A DNA stretch of 64,000 nt from Hydrogenophaga sp. Root209 (GTDB lineage: Bacteria; Pseudomonadota; Gammaproteobacteria; Burkholderiales; Burkholderiaceae_C): assembly GCF_001428625.1 (NCBI RefSeq), contig NZ_LMIE01000002.1, forward strand, positions 104,272 to 168,271, given 5' to 3'. The first letter of the stretch is position 1. Each line of letters opens with the position of its first letter. The position numbers were made by a program, and so were the translations under genes. Under the pieces are notes generated by a model. The model had not been told where the DNA came from. It was given only the letters and a program-made list of their open reading frames with translations, and did no database searches. Positions 56,700-64,000 of this stretch are shown piece after piece.

Positions 56700-57605
56700 A
56701 TGATTCAGGACTTCAAAGGTAAAACCGCGGTGCTCACTGGCGCCGGTTCGGGCTTCGGTCTGGAGTGCGCGCGCATCGGTGCGAAGCTGGGCATGAACCT
56801 GGTGCTGGTGGACGTGCAGCAGGATGCGCTGGACGCGGCCACGGCCGAGATCGAGGCCACCGGCGTGAAGGTGCTGTCGCGCAAGGTCGACGTGTCCAGC
56901 CAGACACAGATGGAAGCGCTGGCCGCCGATGTGGAGAAGACCTTCGGCGCGCCACATTTCGTGTTCAACAACGCCGGTGTGGGCTCGGGCGGCCTGATCT
57001 GGGAAAACTCGGTGAAGGATTGGGAGTGGGTGCTGGGCGTGAACCTGTGGGGCGTGGTGCACGGCGTGCGCCTGTTCACGCCCATGATGCTCTCCGCCGC
57101 CAAGAAGGACCCGGCCTGGCGCGGCCACATCGTGAACACCGCGAGCATGGCCGGCTTGCTCACGCCACCCAACATGGGCATCTACAACGTGAGCAAACAC
57201 GCCGTGGTGAGCCTCACCGAAACGCTCTACCAGGACTTGAAGCTGGTGAGCGACCAGATCAGCGCCAGCGTGCTCTGCCCGTACTTCGTGCCCACCGGCA
57301 TCAGCCAGAGCCACCGCAACAAGCCCGCCGAGCTGGCTGACGAAAAGGCCACGCAAAGCCAGCTGATCGGCCAGGCCATGAGCGACAAGGCGGTGGGCTC
57401 GGGCAAGGTCACGGCGGCCCAGGTGGCGCAGCTGGTGTTCGACGCGATTTCAGCTGACCGCTTCTACATCTTCAGCCACCCACGCGCGCTGGGCAATGTG
57501 CGCGCGCGCATGGAGGGCATCGTGAACATCACCAACCCGGCCGACCCCTTCCTCGAGCGTCCCGAGATCGGCGAGGGTTTGCGCGCGGCGCTGCGCGCCG
57601 TGTGA
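56700..57605 (+). CDS. SDR-family oxidoreductase
   Basis: A 301-residue short-chain dehydrogenase. TAVLTGAGSGFGLECARIGA binds NAD(P); VFNNAGVGSGG, the Ser in HIVNTASMAGLLT and Tyr-Lys in GIYNVSKHAVVSL are the catalytic set. The C-terminus is longer than in classical members. AAAAAGGAG precedes the ATG. Likely acts on an alcohol or hydroxyacyl intermediate (inference). Confidence 0.92.
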   Translation: MIQDFKGKTAVLTGAGSGFGLECARIGAKLGMNLVLVDVQQDALDAATAEIEATGVKVLSRKVDVSSQTQMEALAADVEKTFGAPHFVFNNAGVGSGGLIWENSVKDWEWVLGVNLWGVVHGVRLFTPMMLSAAKKDPAWRGHIVNTASMAGLLTPPNMGIYNVSKHAVVSLTETLYQDLKLVSDQISASVLCPYFVPTGISQSHRNKPAELADEKATQSQLIGQAMSDKAVGSGKVTAAQVAQLVFDAISADRFYIFSHPRALGNVRARMEGIVNITNPADPFLERPEIGEGLRAALRAV

Positions 57606-57612
57606 GATCGAG

Positions 57613-58179
57613 ATGGCCATGGGCGAGGGCGGCCACACCCTGTTCGACACCGCCATCGGTGTCTGCGGCATCGCCTGGGGCGCGGCGGGTGTGGTGGCGG
57701 TGCAGTTGCCCGAGGCCGACGCGGCCCGCACCCGTGCGCGGCTGCTGAAGGGTTTTCCGCCACTGCCCGAGGTCGCTCAGCCGCCGGCGCCGGTGCAGAC
57801 GGCCATCGAGGGTGTTCAGGCTTTGCTGGAGGGCCGGTCGCGCAGCGATCTGCGCGAGATCGAACTCGACATGTCCCGCCTTACGCCGTTCCAGCGCGAG
57901 GTCTATGCGATGGCCCGCGCGATACCGCCCGGCCAGACCCGCACCTACGGCGAGATGGCCCAGGCCCTGGGCGATGCCGGCCTGGCCCGTGCCGTGGGGC
58001 AGGCCATGGGCCACAACCCGTTTGCCCCCATCGTTCCCTGCCACCGCGTGCTCGCGGCGGGCAGCCGCTCGGGCGGTTTTTCCGCCGCCGGCGGCGTGGC
58101 GACCAAGCTGCGCATGCTGCAGATTGAATGCGCGCAAATCGGCAGCGAGCCCGGCCTGTTCGATGGAGACGGCAGATGA
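57613..58179 (+). CDS. ogt: Methylated-DNA-protein-cysteine methyltransferase
   Basis: A 188-residue DNA repair protein that takes methyl groups from O6-methylguanine onto its own Cys. The acceptor is Cys143 in [40 protein letters not shown] and [11 protein letters not shown] are conserved. Its own start is 7 bases after the SDR stop, and it overlaps the AraC gene by 4 bases. Confidence 0.94.
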   Translation: MAMGEGGHTLFDTAIGVCGIAWGAAGVVAVQLPEADAARTRARLLKGFPPLPEVAQPPAPVQTAIEGVQALLEGRSRSDLREIELDMSRLTPFQREVYAMARAIPPGQTRTYGEMAQALGDAGLARAVGQAMGHNPFAPIVPCHRVLAAGSRSGGFSAAGGVATKLRMLQIECAQIGSEPGLFDGDGR

Positions 58180-59096
58180 TCACTGCCACCGAACTGCTGT
58201 CTGGCGCCATCCGGGTGGTGGACTACCGCTGCAGCGCCGGCCCGGCCGAGAAGCCGTTCACCGAGGTGCACACAGGCCACTCGGTCTCCTACGTGCGCAA
58301 GGGCACCTTTGGCTACCGGGTGCGGGGCGCGTCGTATGAACTGGTGGCCGGCTCGGTGCTGGTGGGCCACCCGGGTGACGAGTTCATGTGCACGCACGAC
58401 CACCACGTCTGCGGCGACGAATGCCTCGCGTTTCACCTCTCGCCAGGTTTCGTGGAGCTGGTCGGCGGCGACAAATGCACCTGGCGCACCGGCGGCCTCC
58501 CGCCGCTGCCCGAACTCATGGTGCTGGGCGAACTCGCGCAGTCGGTGGCCAATGGCCGCAGCGATGCCGGCCTGGACGAAGTGGGCCTGTGGTTCGCGTC
58601 CCGTTTCGTCGACGTCGTGACGGGCCGCAACCTCGCGCCGCAGAGCACGAGCGAGCGCGACCGCCGCCGCGCCGTGGAGGCCGCGATGTGGATTGCCGCC
58701 CATTCGCACGAGGACATCGACCTGGACCGGGCCGCTGGCGAAGTGGCCCTGAGCCCGTTCCATTTCCTGCGGCTGTTCTCGCGCGTGCTCGGCGTCACGC
58801 CGCACCAGTACCTGGTGCGTTCGCGGCTGCGCCACGCGGCACGGCTGCTGGCCGACAGCGAGCAACCGGTGACCGACGTGGCCCTGGAGGTGGGCTTTGC
58901 CGACCTCAGCAACTTCGTGCGCACCTTCCACCGCGCGGCCGGCGTGTCGCCGCGCGGCTTTCGCCAGGCCGCCCGAACGGGCCCGAAAAATGACCGCAAG
59001 ATTCTCCAAGACCGCTTGAGCGCTTTGATCGACGATGACCGCCTGATCCACCCATCGAGCAGGAAGTCATCACCATGTACGACCACATCGGACTGA
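58176..59096 (+). CDS. AraC-family transcriptional regulator
   Basis: A 306-residue regulator. The N-terminal half is a cupin-like sensor ([40 protein letters not shown]). Residues about 170-270 are the double helix-turn-helix ([40 protein letters not shown]). The ATG overlaps the ogt stop. Its last 22 bases overlap the VOC gene in another frame. Physical coupling to ogt recalls Ada, in which both functions are one protein, but this N-terminus is not the Ada methyl-phosphotriester domain. Confidence 0.92.
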   Translation: MITATELLSGAIRVVDYRCSAGPAEKPFTEVHTGHSVSYVRKGTFGYRVRGASYELVAGSVLVGHPGDEFMCTHDHHVCGDECLAFHLSPGFVELVGGDKCTWRTGGLPPLPELMVLGELAQSVANGRSDAGLDEVGLWFASRFVDVVTGRNLAPQSTSERDRRRAVEAAMWIAAHSHEDIDLDRAAGEVALSPFHFLRLFSRVLGVTPHQYLVRSRLRHAARLLADSEQPVTDVALEVGFADLSNFVRTFHRAAGVSPRGFRQAARTGPKNDRKILQDRLSALIDDDRLIHPSSRKSSPCTTTSD

Positions 59097-59434
59097 AAGT
59101 CAAAGACCTCACCGCAAGCCGCCGCTTCTACGAAGCAGCGCTCGCACCCCTCGGCCACGTGCTGGGTGCCCACGACGACACCTACGCCGGTCTGGGCCCG
59201 AAGGGCGCGCCGGCGCTCTGGCTCTACGCGACGAAGGGCTCAGAAGGCCCGGGCACGCACGTCGCCTTCCGCGCCGCCGACCACAAGGCGGTGGACGCGT
59301 TCTACAAGGCTGGTCTGAAAGCGGGCGCCCAGGACAACGGTGGCCCCGGCCCGCGCCCCGACTACAGTCCGACCTATTACGCGGCCTTCCTGATCGACCC
59401 CGACGGCAACAACGTCGAGGCTGTCTGCCCCTGA
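59075..59434 (+). CDS. VOC (glyoxalase/bleomycin-resistance) family protein
   Basis: A 119-residue vicinal-oxygen-chelate protein. [20 protein letters not shown] has the first metal-ligand His; the second half shows [20 protein letters not shown] and the end [16 protein letters not shown] has the Glu ligand. AGGAAG precedes the ATG inside the end of the AraC gene. AraC-VOC pairs of this type are common; the ligand is unknown. Confidence 0.9.
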   Translation: MYDHIGLKVKDLTASRRFYEAALAPLGHVLGAHDDTYAGLGPKGAPALWLYATKGSEGPGTHVAFRAADHKAVDAFYKAGLKAGAQDNGGPGPRPDYSPTYYAAFLIDPDGNNVEAVCP

Positions 59435-59448
59435 ACAGGAGAAGCAGC

Positions 59449-59853
59449 ATGGCCACCATCCACCACGAGATCGTCATTGAAGCCGGCCTGGACCAGGTCT
59501 GGGACGCGCTGCGCGACTTCAACGCCGTGCACCAGCGTCTGGCACCCGGCTTCGTGACCGACTGCCGCGCCGAGGAGGGCACCCGCGTCGTGAGCTTCGC
59601 CAACGGCATGGTCGCGCGCGAGCGCTTCGTGGGACTCGACGAAAAAATCCATCGCCTGAGTTACGCCATCGCCGGTGGCCAGCTCACGCACCACAACGCG
59701 TCGGCGCAACTGTTCGCGCAAGGCCCACAGCGCACCCGCTTCGTCTGGATCACCGATGTGCTTCCGCACGAGATGGCAGATTTCATTGGCGCCATGATGG
59801 CGCAGGGAGCGGTCGCGATGAAGCGGACGCTGGAAGTTGAAGCCCGACCCTGA
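59449..59853 (+). CDS. SRPBCC-family protein
   Basis: A 134-residue START-like protein. HHEIVIEAGLDQVWDALRDF and GFVTDCRAEEGTRVVSFANG form the beta-strands lining a hydrophobic pocket; the long C-terminal helix ends the protein. Such proteins bind or modify small lipophilic molecules. AGGAGAAGC precedes the ATG; it is 14 bases after the VOC gene and convergent with the antiporter gene. Confidence 0.88.
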   Translation: MATIHHEIVIEAGLDQVWDALRDFNAVHQRLAPGFVTDCRAEEGTRVVSFANGMVARERFVGLDEKIHRLSYAIAGGQLTHHNASAQLFAQGPQRTRFVWITDVLPHEMADFIGAMMAQGAVAMKRTLEVEARP

Positions 59854-59861
59854 CTGAATCT

Positions 59862-61652
59862 TCAAGCGGGTTCTTGCGCTACCGGATGTGCGGCGGCCTT
59901 CTTCACCTGATTGCCCAGCACCAGCGCGCGTCCGGCAAAGATGCCACCGGCAGCTTCCATGTCCATGCGCTCGGCGTCGCGCCGGCGCAAGTGCTCCATC
60001 ACCTCGTCGGCTTCTTCTTCGGCGGCGCCCAGGGTCAGGATGGCCTGGCGGCCCATGGCCATGGCGGACTCGAAGGTTTCGCGCACGAGGTAGCCCACAT
60101 CGGCCTTCTTGCGCAGCTCCAGCACGTGTTCGCGGTCGAAGGCCCGCACCAGCAGCTCGGCCTGGGGAAACTCGGTTTGGGCCAGTTCGGCGAGGCGCGT
60201 GGCGGCTTCCTTGTTGTCCACACACACCAGGATGGCGCTGGCCGAGTGCGCGCCGGCCGCATGCAGCACGTCGGCGCGGCAGCCGTCGCCGTAGTACACC
60301 TTGAAGCCGTAGGCCTCGGCGTCGCGGATCATCTGCACGTTGTTGTCGATGATGGTGATGCTGGCGCCGCGCGCGATCACGCCCTGGCTGGCGATCTGCC
60401 CGAAGCGGCCGAAGCCGACCACCAGCACGCTGGCGGCCTGACCGTCGACGGCCTCGATGCCGTCCATGGACACACCCGGCTTGGTGGCCAGGCGCCGGTG
60501 CACCAGCACCACCAGCGGGGTGAGCGCCATCGAGAGCACCACGATGGCGGTCATGTTGGCGTTGACCACCGGGTCGATCACTTTCGCGCCGAGGGCCGCC
60601 GCGAACAGCACGAAGGCAAATTCACCGCCCTGGGCCATCAGCACGGCGCGGTCCAGCGCGTCGGCGTGTGAGCTCCTGGCAAAGCGCGCCACACCGTAGA
60701 TGCACAGCGCCTTGACCAGCATCATGGCCACCACGCCGGCCACGATGATGGGCCAGTTGCTGGCCACCGCGGCCAGATCGAGCGACATGCCCACACTCAG
60801 GAAGAACAGGCCGAGCAGCAGACCGCGGAAAGGCTCGATGTCGGCTTCAAGTTGATGGCGGAAGGTGGATTCGGACAGCAGCACGCCGGCCAGAAAGGCC
60901 CCCATGGCCATGGACAGGCCGCCCACCTGCATGAGCAGGGCCGCGCCCAGCACCACCAGGAGGGCGGCGGCGGTCATGACCTCGCGCGCCTTGGCGTTGG
61001 CCAGCACGCGGAACAGCGGATTGAGCAGCCACACGCCAGCCGCGACCAAGGCCACCAGTGAGCCCAGGGCCAGGCCGATGGTGCCCCAGCGCGACGACGT
61101 GGCTGCCGCGGTTCCGGCCAGGTCGGGCGGCGCCATGAAGGTCACCACGGCCAGCAGCGGCACGATCAGCAGGTCTTCAAACAGCAGGATGGCGACGATC
61201 TTCTGGCCCCGTGGCTGGGCCATGTCGCCGCGCTCGCCGAGCAGCTGCATCACCACGGCGGTGGAGGTGAGCACGAAACCCATGGCGCTCACAAAGGACA
61301 CGCCCAGCGGAAAACCGAAGGCCAGGCCCACGCCGGTGAGCAACAGGCCGCACACCACCACCTGCAGGCTGCCCAGGCCGAAGATCGCGCGGCGCAGGCT
61401 CCACAGGTGCGAGGGCTGCATCTCCAGCCCGATGACGAAGAGGTACATGACCACGCCGAGTTCGGCCGTGTGCAGGATGGTGGCCGGGTCGCTGAAGAGG
61501 CCCATGCCGAACGGCCCGATGGCCAGCCCGGCGGCCAGGTAACCCAGCACCGAGCCCAGGCCCAGGCGCTTGAACAGGGGCACGGCAACGACCGCTGCGC
61601 CCAGCAGGGTCACGACTTTGAGCAGATCGCCTGCGCTGCCTTCAACGGCCAT
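59862..61652 (-). CDS. Kef-type cation:proton antiporter with RCK domain
   Basis: A 596-residue antiporter of the CPA2 family. About twelve membrane segments come first (LGYLAAGLAIGPFGMGLFSD, GFVLTSTAVVMQLLGERGDM), followed by a TrkA-N/RCK domain (VLVVGFGRFGQIASQGVIAR, NNVQMIRDAEAYGFKVYYGD). This resembles KefB/KefC, potassium exporters used against electrophile stress. No kefG/F-type subunit is adjacent. TGGAGA precedes the ATG at 61652; the frame upstream is only the shadow of the opposite MFS gene. Confidence 0.92.
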   Translation of the reverse strand: MAVEGSAGDLLKVVTLLGAAVVAVPLFKRLGLGSVLGYLAAGLAIGPFGMGLFSDPATILHTAELGVVMYLFVIGLEMQPSHLWSLRRAIFGLGSLQVVVCGLLLTGVGLAFGFPLGVSFVSAMGFVLTSTAVVMQLLGERGDMAQPRGQKIVAILLFEDLLIVPLLAVVTFMAPPDLAGTAAATSSRWGTIGLALGSLVALVAAGVWLLNPLFRVLANAKAREVMTAAALLVVLGAALLMQVGGLSMAMGAFLAGVLLSESTFRHQLEADIEPFRGLLLGLFFLSVGMSLDLAAVASNWPIIVAGVVAMMLVKALCIYGVARFARSSHADALDRAVLMAQGGEFAFVLFAAALGAKVIDPVVNANMTAIVVLSMALTPLVVLVHRRLATKPGVSMDGIEAVDGQAASVLVVGFGRFGQIASQGVIARGASITIIDNNVQMIRDAEAYGFKVYYGDGCRADVLHAAGAHSASAILVCVDNKEAATRLAELAQTEFPQAELLVRAFDREHVLELRKKADVGYLVRETFESAMAMGRQAILTLGAAEEEADEVMEHLRRRDAERMDMEAAGGIFAGRALVLGNQVKKAAAHPVAQEPA

Positions 61653-61757
61653 GGGGTTTCTCCAGTGAAATGAACGGGGCTCGCGGTGGCGAAATTGTGA
61701 CGCACGCGCACGACCTCGCGCCAGCGCGGCCATTCGCGTCTGACGACAATCGCAGGG

Positions 61758-62972
61758 ATGTTCTTCACTCGCTACCTCAAGATGGCCCTGATCCTGGGCC
61801 TGCTCTCCGCCATCGGCCCCTTCGCCATCGACATGTACCTGCCGGCATTGCCCGACATCGGCCGCAGTCTGGGCGCCGAGGTCGGTCCCGTGCAGTTCAG
61901 CCTGACCGCCTTCTTCCTCGCGCTCGGTGTGGGCCAGTTGCTCTACGGGCCCGTGTCCGACATGGTCGGCCGCAAGCCGCCGCTGTACTTCGGCCTGGGC
62001 CTGTTCACGCTGGCCAGCATCGGCTGTGCGCTGGCCACCGACATTCAGACCCTGGTGGCGCTGCGATTCCTGCAGGGCCTGGGCGCGGCCGCCGGCATGG
62101 CGATCCCACGCGCCGTGGTGCGCGACCTGCACACCGGCGCCGACGCGGCGCGCCTGATGTCGCTGCTGATGCTGGTGTTCAGCGTTTCGCCCATCCTCGC
62201 GCCGCTGGCGGGCAGCGGCGTGATCGCGCTCACCGGCTGGCGCGGCGTGTTCTGGGCCGTGGCCCTGGCCTCGGTGGCTGGCCTGGCCCTGGTCTACGGA
62301 GCGCTGCAGGAAACCCGGACCGAGGCCGAGCGCGTGGAAAGCAGCTTGGGTAGCGCACTGCGCGCCTACGGTCTGCTGCTGCGCGACTGGCACTACCTGG
62401 GTCTGGTGGGCATAGGCGCCACGGCCATGGCTGGCTTCTTCGTCTACCTGGCGGGTTCGCCCTTCGTGCTCATCAACCACTACGGCCTCACGCCCGTGCA
62501 GTACAGCCTGGCGTTCTCGTTCAACGCCATCGCCTTCATCGGGGCTTCGCAGTTCACCGGCATGCTGGGTCACCGCTTCGGGCTGGTTCGGCTGGTGAAG
62601 GTCGCGGCCACGGCGTCGGGCCTGACGATGACCGCGATGCTGGTGTACTACCTCATGGGCGGCGACCAGCTCGCGGTGCTGATCGCGCTGTATTTCGTGG
62701 CCAGCGGCTTCATGGGCCTGGTGATCCCCACCACCTCGGTGTTGGCGCTGGAGAAGCACGGCGCCATTGCCGGTACCGCATCGGCGCTGCTGGGCACGCT
62801 GCAGATGCTGGGCGGTGCGGCCGCCATGGGCATCGTGAGCCTGTTCGCCACCGGCAAGCCGCTGCCCATGGTGGTCGGCATGGCTTCGGGCGCGCTGATC
62901 GGTGTGGCGCTCACCTGGATCACCCTCTCGGGCGATGCGCAAAGGCATCTGGCCGCCGAGGCGCACGGGTGA
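61758..62972 (+). CDS. Bcr/CflA-type MFS drug exporter
   Basis: A 404-residue 12-helix major-facilitator exporter. GPFAIDMYLPALPDIGRSLG is the Bcr/CflA hallmark; LLYGPVSDMVGRKPPLYFGL is MFS motif A and GSGVIALTGWRGVFW is also typical. It is divergent from the antiporter gene and overlaps the next MFS gene by 4 bases. Confidence 0.93.
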   Translation: MFFTRYLKMALILGLLSAIGPFAIDMYLPALPDIGRSLGAEVGPVQFSLTAFFLALGVGQLLYGPVSDMVGRKPPLYFGLGLFTLASIGCALATDIQTLVALRFLQGLGAAAGMAIPRAVVRDLHTGADAARLMSLLMLVFSVSPILAPLAGSGVIALTGWRGVFWAVALASVAGLALVYGALQETRTEAERVESSLGSALRAYGLLLRDWHYLGLVGIGATAMAGFFVYLAGSPFVLINHYGLTPVQYSLAFSFNAIAFIGASQFTGMLGHRFGLVRLVKVAATASGLTMTAMLVYYLMGGDQLAVLIALYFVASGFMGLVIPTTSVLALEKHGAIAGTASALLGTLQMLGGAAAMGIVSLFATGKPLPMVVGMASGALIGVALTWITLSGDAQRHLAAEAHG

Positions 62973-64000
62973 CGGTCCCGGACGGTCTGCCTTCGCCCCA
63001 GCGCGGCAAGGCCGTGCTGGTGATCGTGCTGGGCATCGCCATGGCGGTGATGGACGGCAGCATCGTCAACCTCGCGCTACCGGGCATTGCGCGCGAACTG
63101 AACGCCGGTGCCTCGCAGGCCATCTGGGTCGTCAACGCTTACCAGATCGCTTCGCTGGTGATGCTGCTGCCGCTGGCCGCGCTGGGCGACCGCCTGGGCT
63201 ACCGGCGCGTCTACCTTGTGGGCATGTCGCTGTTCGTGCTGTCGTCGATCGCGGCCATGCTCGCGACCTCGCTGCCCATGCTTACCGCGGCGCGTGCGCT
63301 GCAGGGCCTGGGCGCGGCCGGCATCATGGCCGTGAACACCGCACTGGTGCGCCTGATCTACCCGAGCTCGCGCCTGGGGCGCGGCATCGCGATCAACTCC
63401 ATGGTGGTGGCTACCTCGACCATGGCAGGGCCGGCGGTGGCCGCGGCCATCCTCTCGGTCGCGTCGTGGCCCTGGCTGTTCGCGTTGAACGTGCCGCTGG
63501 GCCTGCTCACGCTCTGGATGGGTCGCCGCGCGCTCCCCACCAACCCGCCGCGCACCGAGGCGGCGCCGCAGTTCTCGCTCATCGACGTGCTGCTCAACGT
63601 GCTCATGTTCGCGCTGGTGTTCATCGGCGCCGACTACCTGGGCGTGCGCAGCGGCGCGGTCCACAGCGCCCCGGTGTTGGGCTGGGCTTTGCTGGCCGCC
63701 GGGGTGGCGGTGGGCATGGTATACATGCGCCGCCAATGGCACCTGGCCGCGCCGCTGTTCCCGCTGGACCTGCTGCGCATTCCGGTGTTCGCGCTGTCCA
63801 TGGGCTCGTCACTGGGCGCGTTCTGCGCGCAGATGCTGGCTTTTCTCTCCTTGCCTTTCCTGTTGCTCGAAGTGCAGGGCCGTTCGCACATGGAGGCCGG
63901 CCTGATCATGACGGCCTGGCCGCTGGCCACCGTGCTGGTGGCGCCGATCGCGGGGCGCCTGATCGGGCGCTATCCCGCAGGCTGGCTGGGCGGCATCGGC
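62969..64000 (+). CDS. MFS exporter, DHA2/EmrB-like, cut by window end
   Basis: An open frame of 344 codons runs to the end of the window with no stop. It begins with GTG overlapping the preceding TGA (GTGA). MDGSIVNLALPGIARELNAG is the DHA2-group start; LLPLAALGDRLGYRRVYLVG is MFS motif A, and NMAGPAV-like motif C is seen as TMAGPAVAAAILS. The first eight or nine membrane segments are present. The 4-base overlap with the Bcr/CflA gene shows the two exporters are translated together. Confidence 0.9.
   Translation, partial: MTVPDGLPSPQRGKAVLVIVLGIAMAVMDGSIVNLALPGIARELNAGASQAIWVVNAYQIASLVMLLPLAALGDRLGYRRVYLVGMSLFVLSSIAAMLATSLPMLTAARALQGLGAAGIMAVNTALVRLIYPSSRLGRGIAINSMVVATSTMAGPAVAAAILSVASWPWLFALNVPLGLLTLWMGRRALPTNPPRTEAAPQFSLIDVLLNVLMFALVFIGADYLGVRSGAVHSAPVLGWALLAAGVAVGMVYMRRQWHLAAPLFPLDLLRIPVFALSMGSSLGAFCAQMLAFLSLPFLLLEVQGRSHMEAGLIMTAWPLATVLVAPIAGRLIGRYPAGWLGGIG

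Noticed and set aside
58176-59096. Ada protein split into Ogt and AraC parts
   Set aside because: The AraC protein has a cupin-like sensor and no Ada N-terminal zinc/cysteine domain, so only gene coupling is supported.
59862-62966. 1034-codon minus-strand frame suggesting a giant antiporter fusion
   Set aside because: The part above 61652 is antisense to the Bcr/CflA gene and has no protein-like composition.

Overview
The window is a high-GC, gene-dense piece of a bacterial chromosome. Gene content, gene order and short intergenic repeats fit a betaproteobacterium of the order Burkholderiales, most likely Comamonadaceae (inference; I could run no search). Evidence includes the septation protein A-BolA-parvulin block, glnD next to map, a liv-type ABC transporter beside beta-oxidation genes, and several families of GC-rich palindromic repeats typical of that group. 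I see no tRNA, rRNA, CRISPR array, insertion sequence, integrase or phage gene.

Layout. 1-1293: the 3' end of ligA, a small secreted c-type cytochrome and peptide deformylase. 1391-7096: a complete RND efflux operon (outer-membrane lipoprotein, membrane fusion protein, pump). 7184-8773: an orphan family-5 solute-binding protein. 9010-15357: a four-gene operon of unknown purpose, made of a class III cyclase-like protein with TPR repeats, a PAP2/haloperoxidase-fold protein with an N-terminal Gly-Met-Gln repeat, a subtilisin-like protease and a LuxR-type regulator. This is the best candidate for an undescribed system. 15535-17160: an unrecognised lipoprotein. 17243-25066: housekeeping genes glnD, map and purL. 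25279-31008: accessory genes, including phytanoyl-CoA dioxygenase-like and DUF808 proteins, a TIR-transmembrane-periplasmic protein, a hemerythrin with an FNR-type site, an alpha/beta hydrolase and a DUF1624 protein. 31075-37772: parvulin, BolA, YciB, a TerB-like protein, and an LLM oxidoreductase-cysK-msrB-selO redox operon on the minus strand.

38136-57605 is a long plus-strand catabolic block. It holds an acyl-CoA ligase, a five-gene liv-type ABC importer, a fused enoyl-CoA hydratase/3-hydroxyacyl-CoA dehydrogenase, a thiolase, two acyl-CoA dehydrogenases (one AidB-like), SDR and MDR oxidoreductases, a thioesterase, a GST-like protein and a GNAT acetyltransferase. The genes look designed to import, activate, beta-oxidise and detoxify an organic acid. 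57613-64000 holds ogt, an AraC regulator, VOC and SRPBCC proteins, a Kef-type antiporter and two tandem MFS exporters, the last cut by the window end.

A recurring feature is short palindromic repeats that lie not only between genes but in frame inside genes: twice in purL, once in selO and as an inverted pair in aidB. These genes stay open and appear to encode longer proteins with foreign loops.
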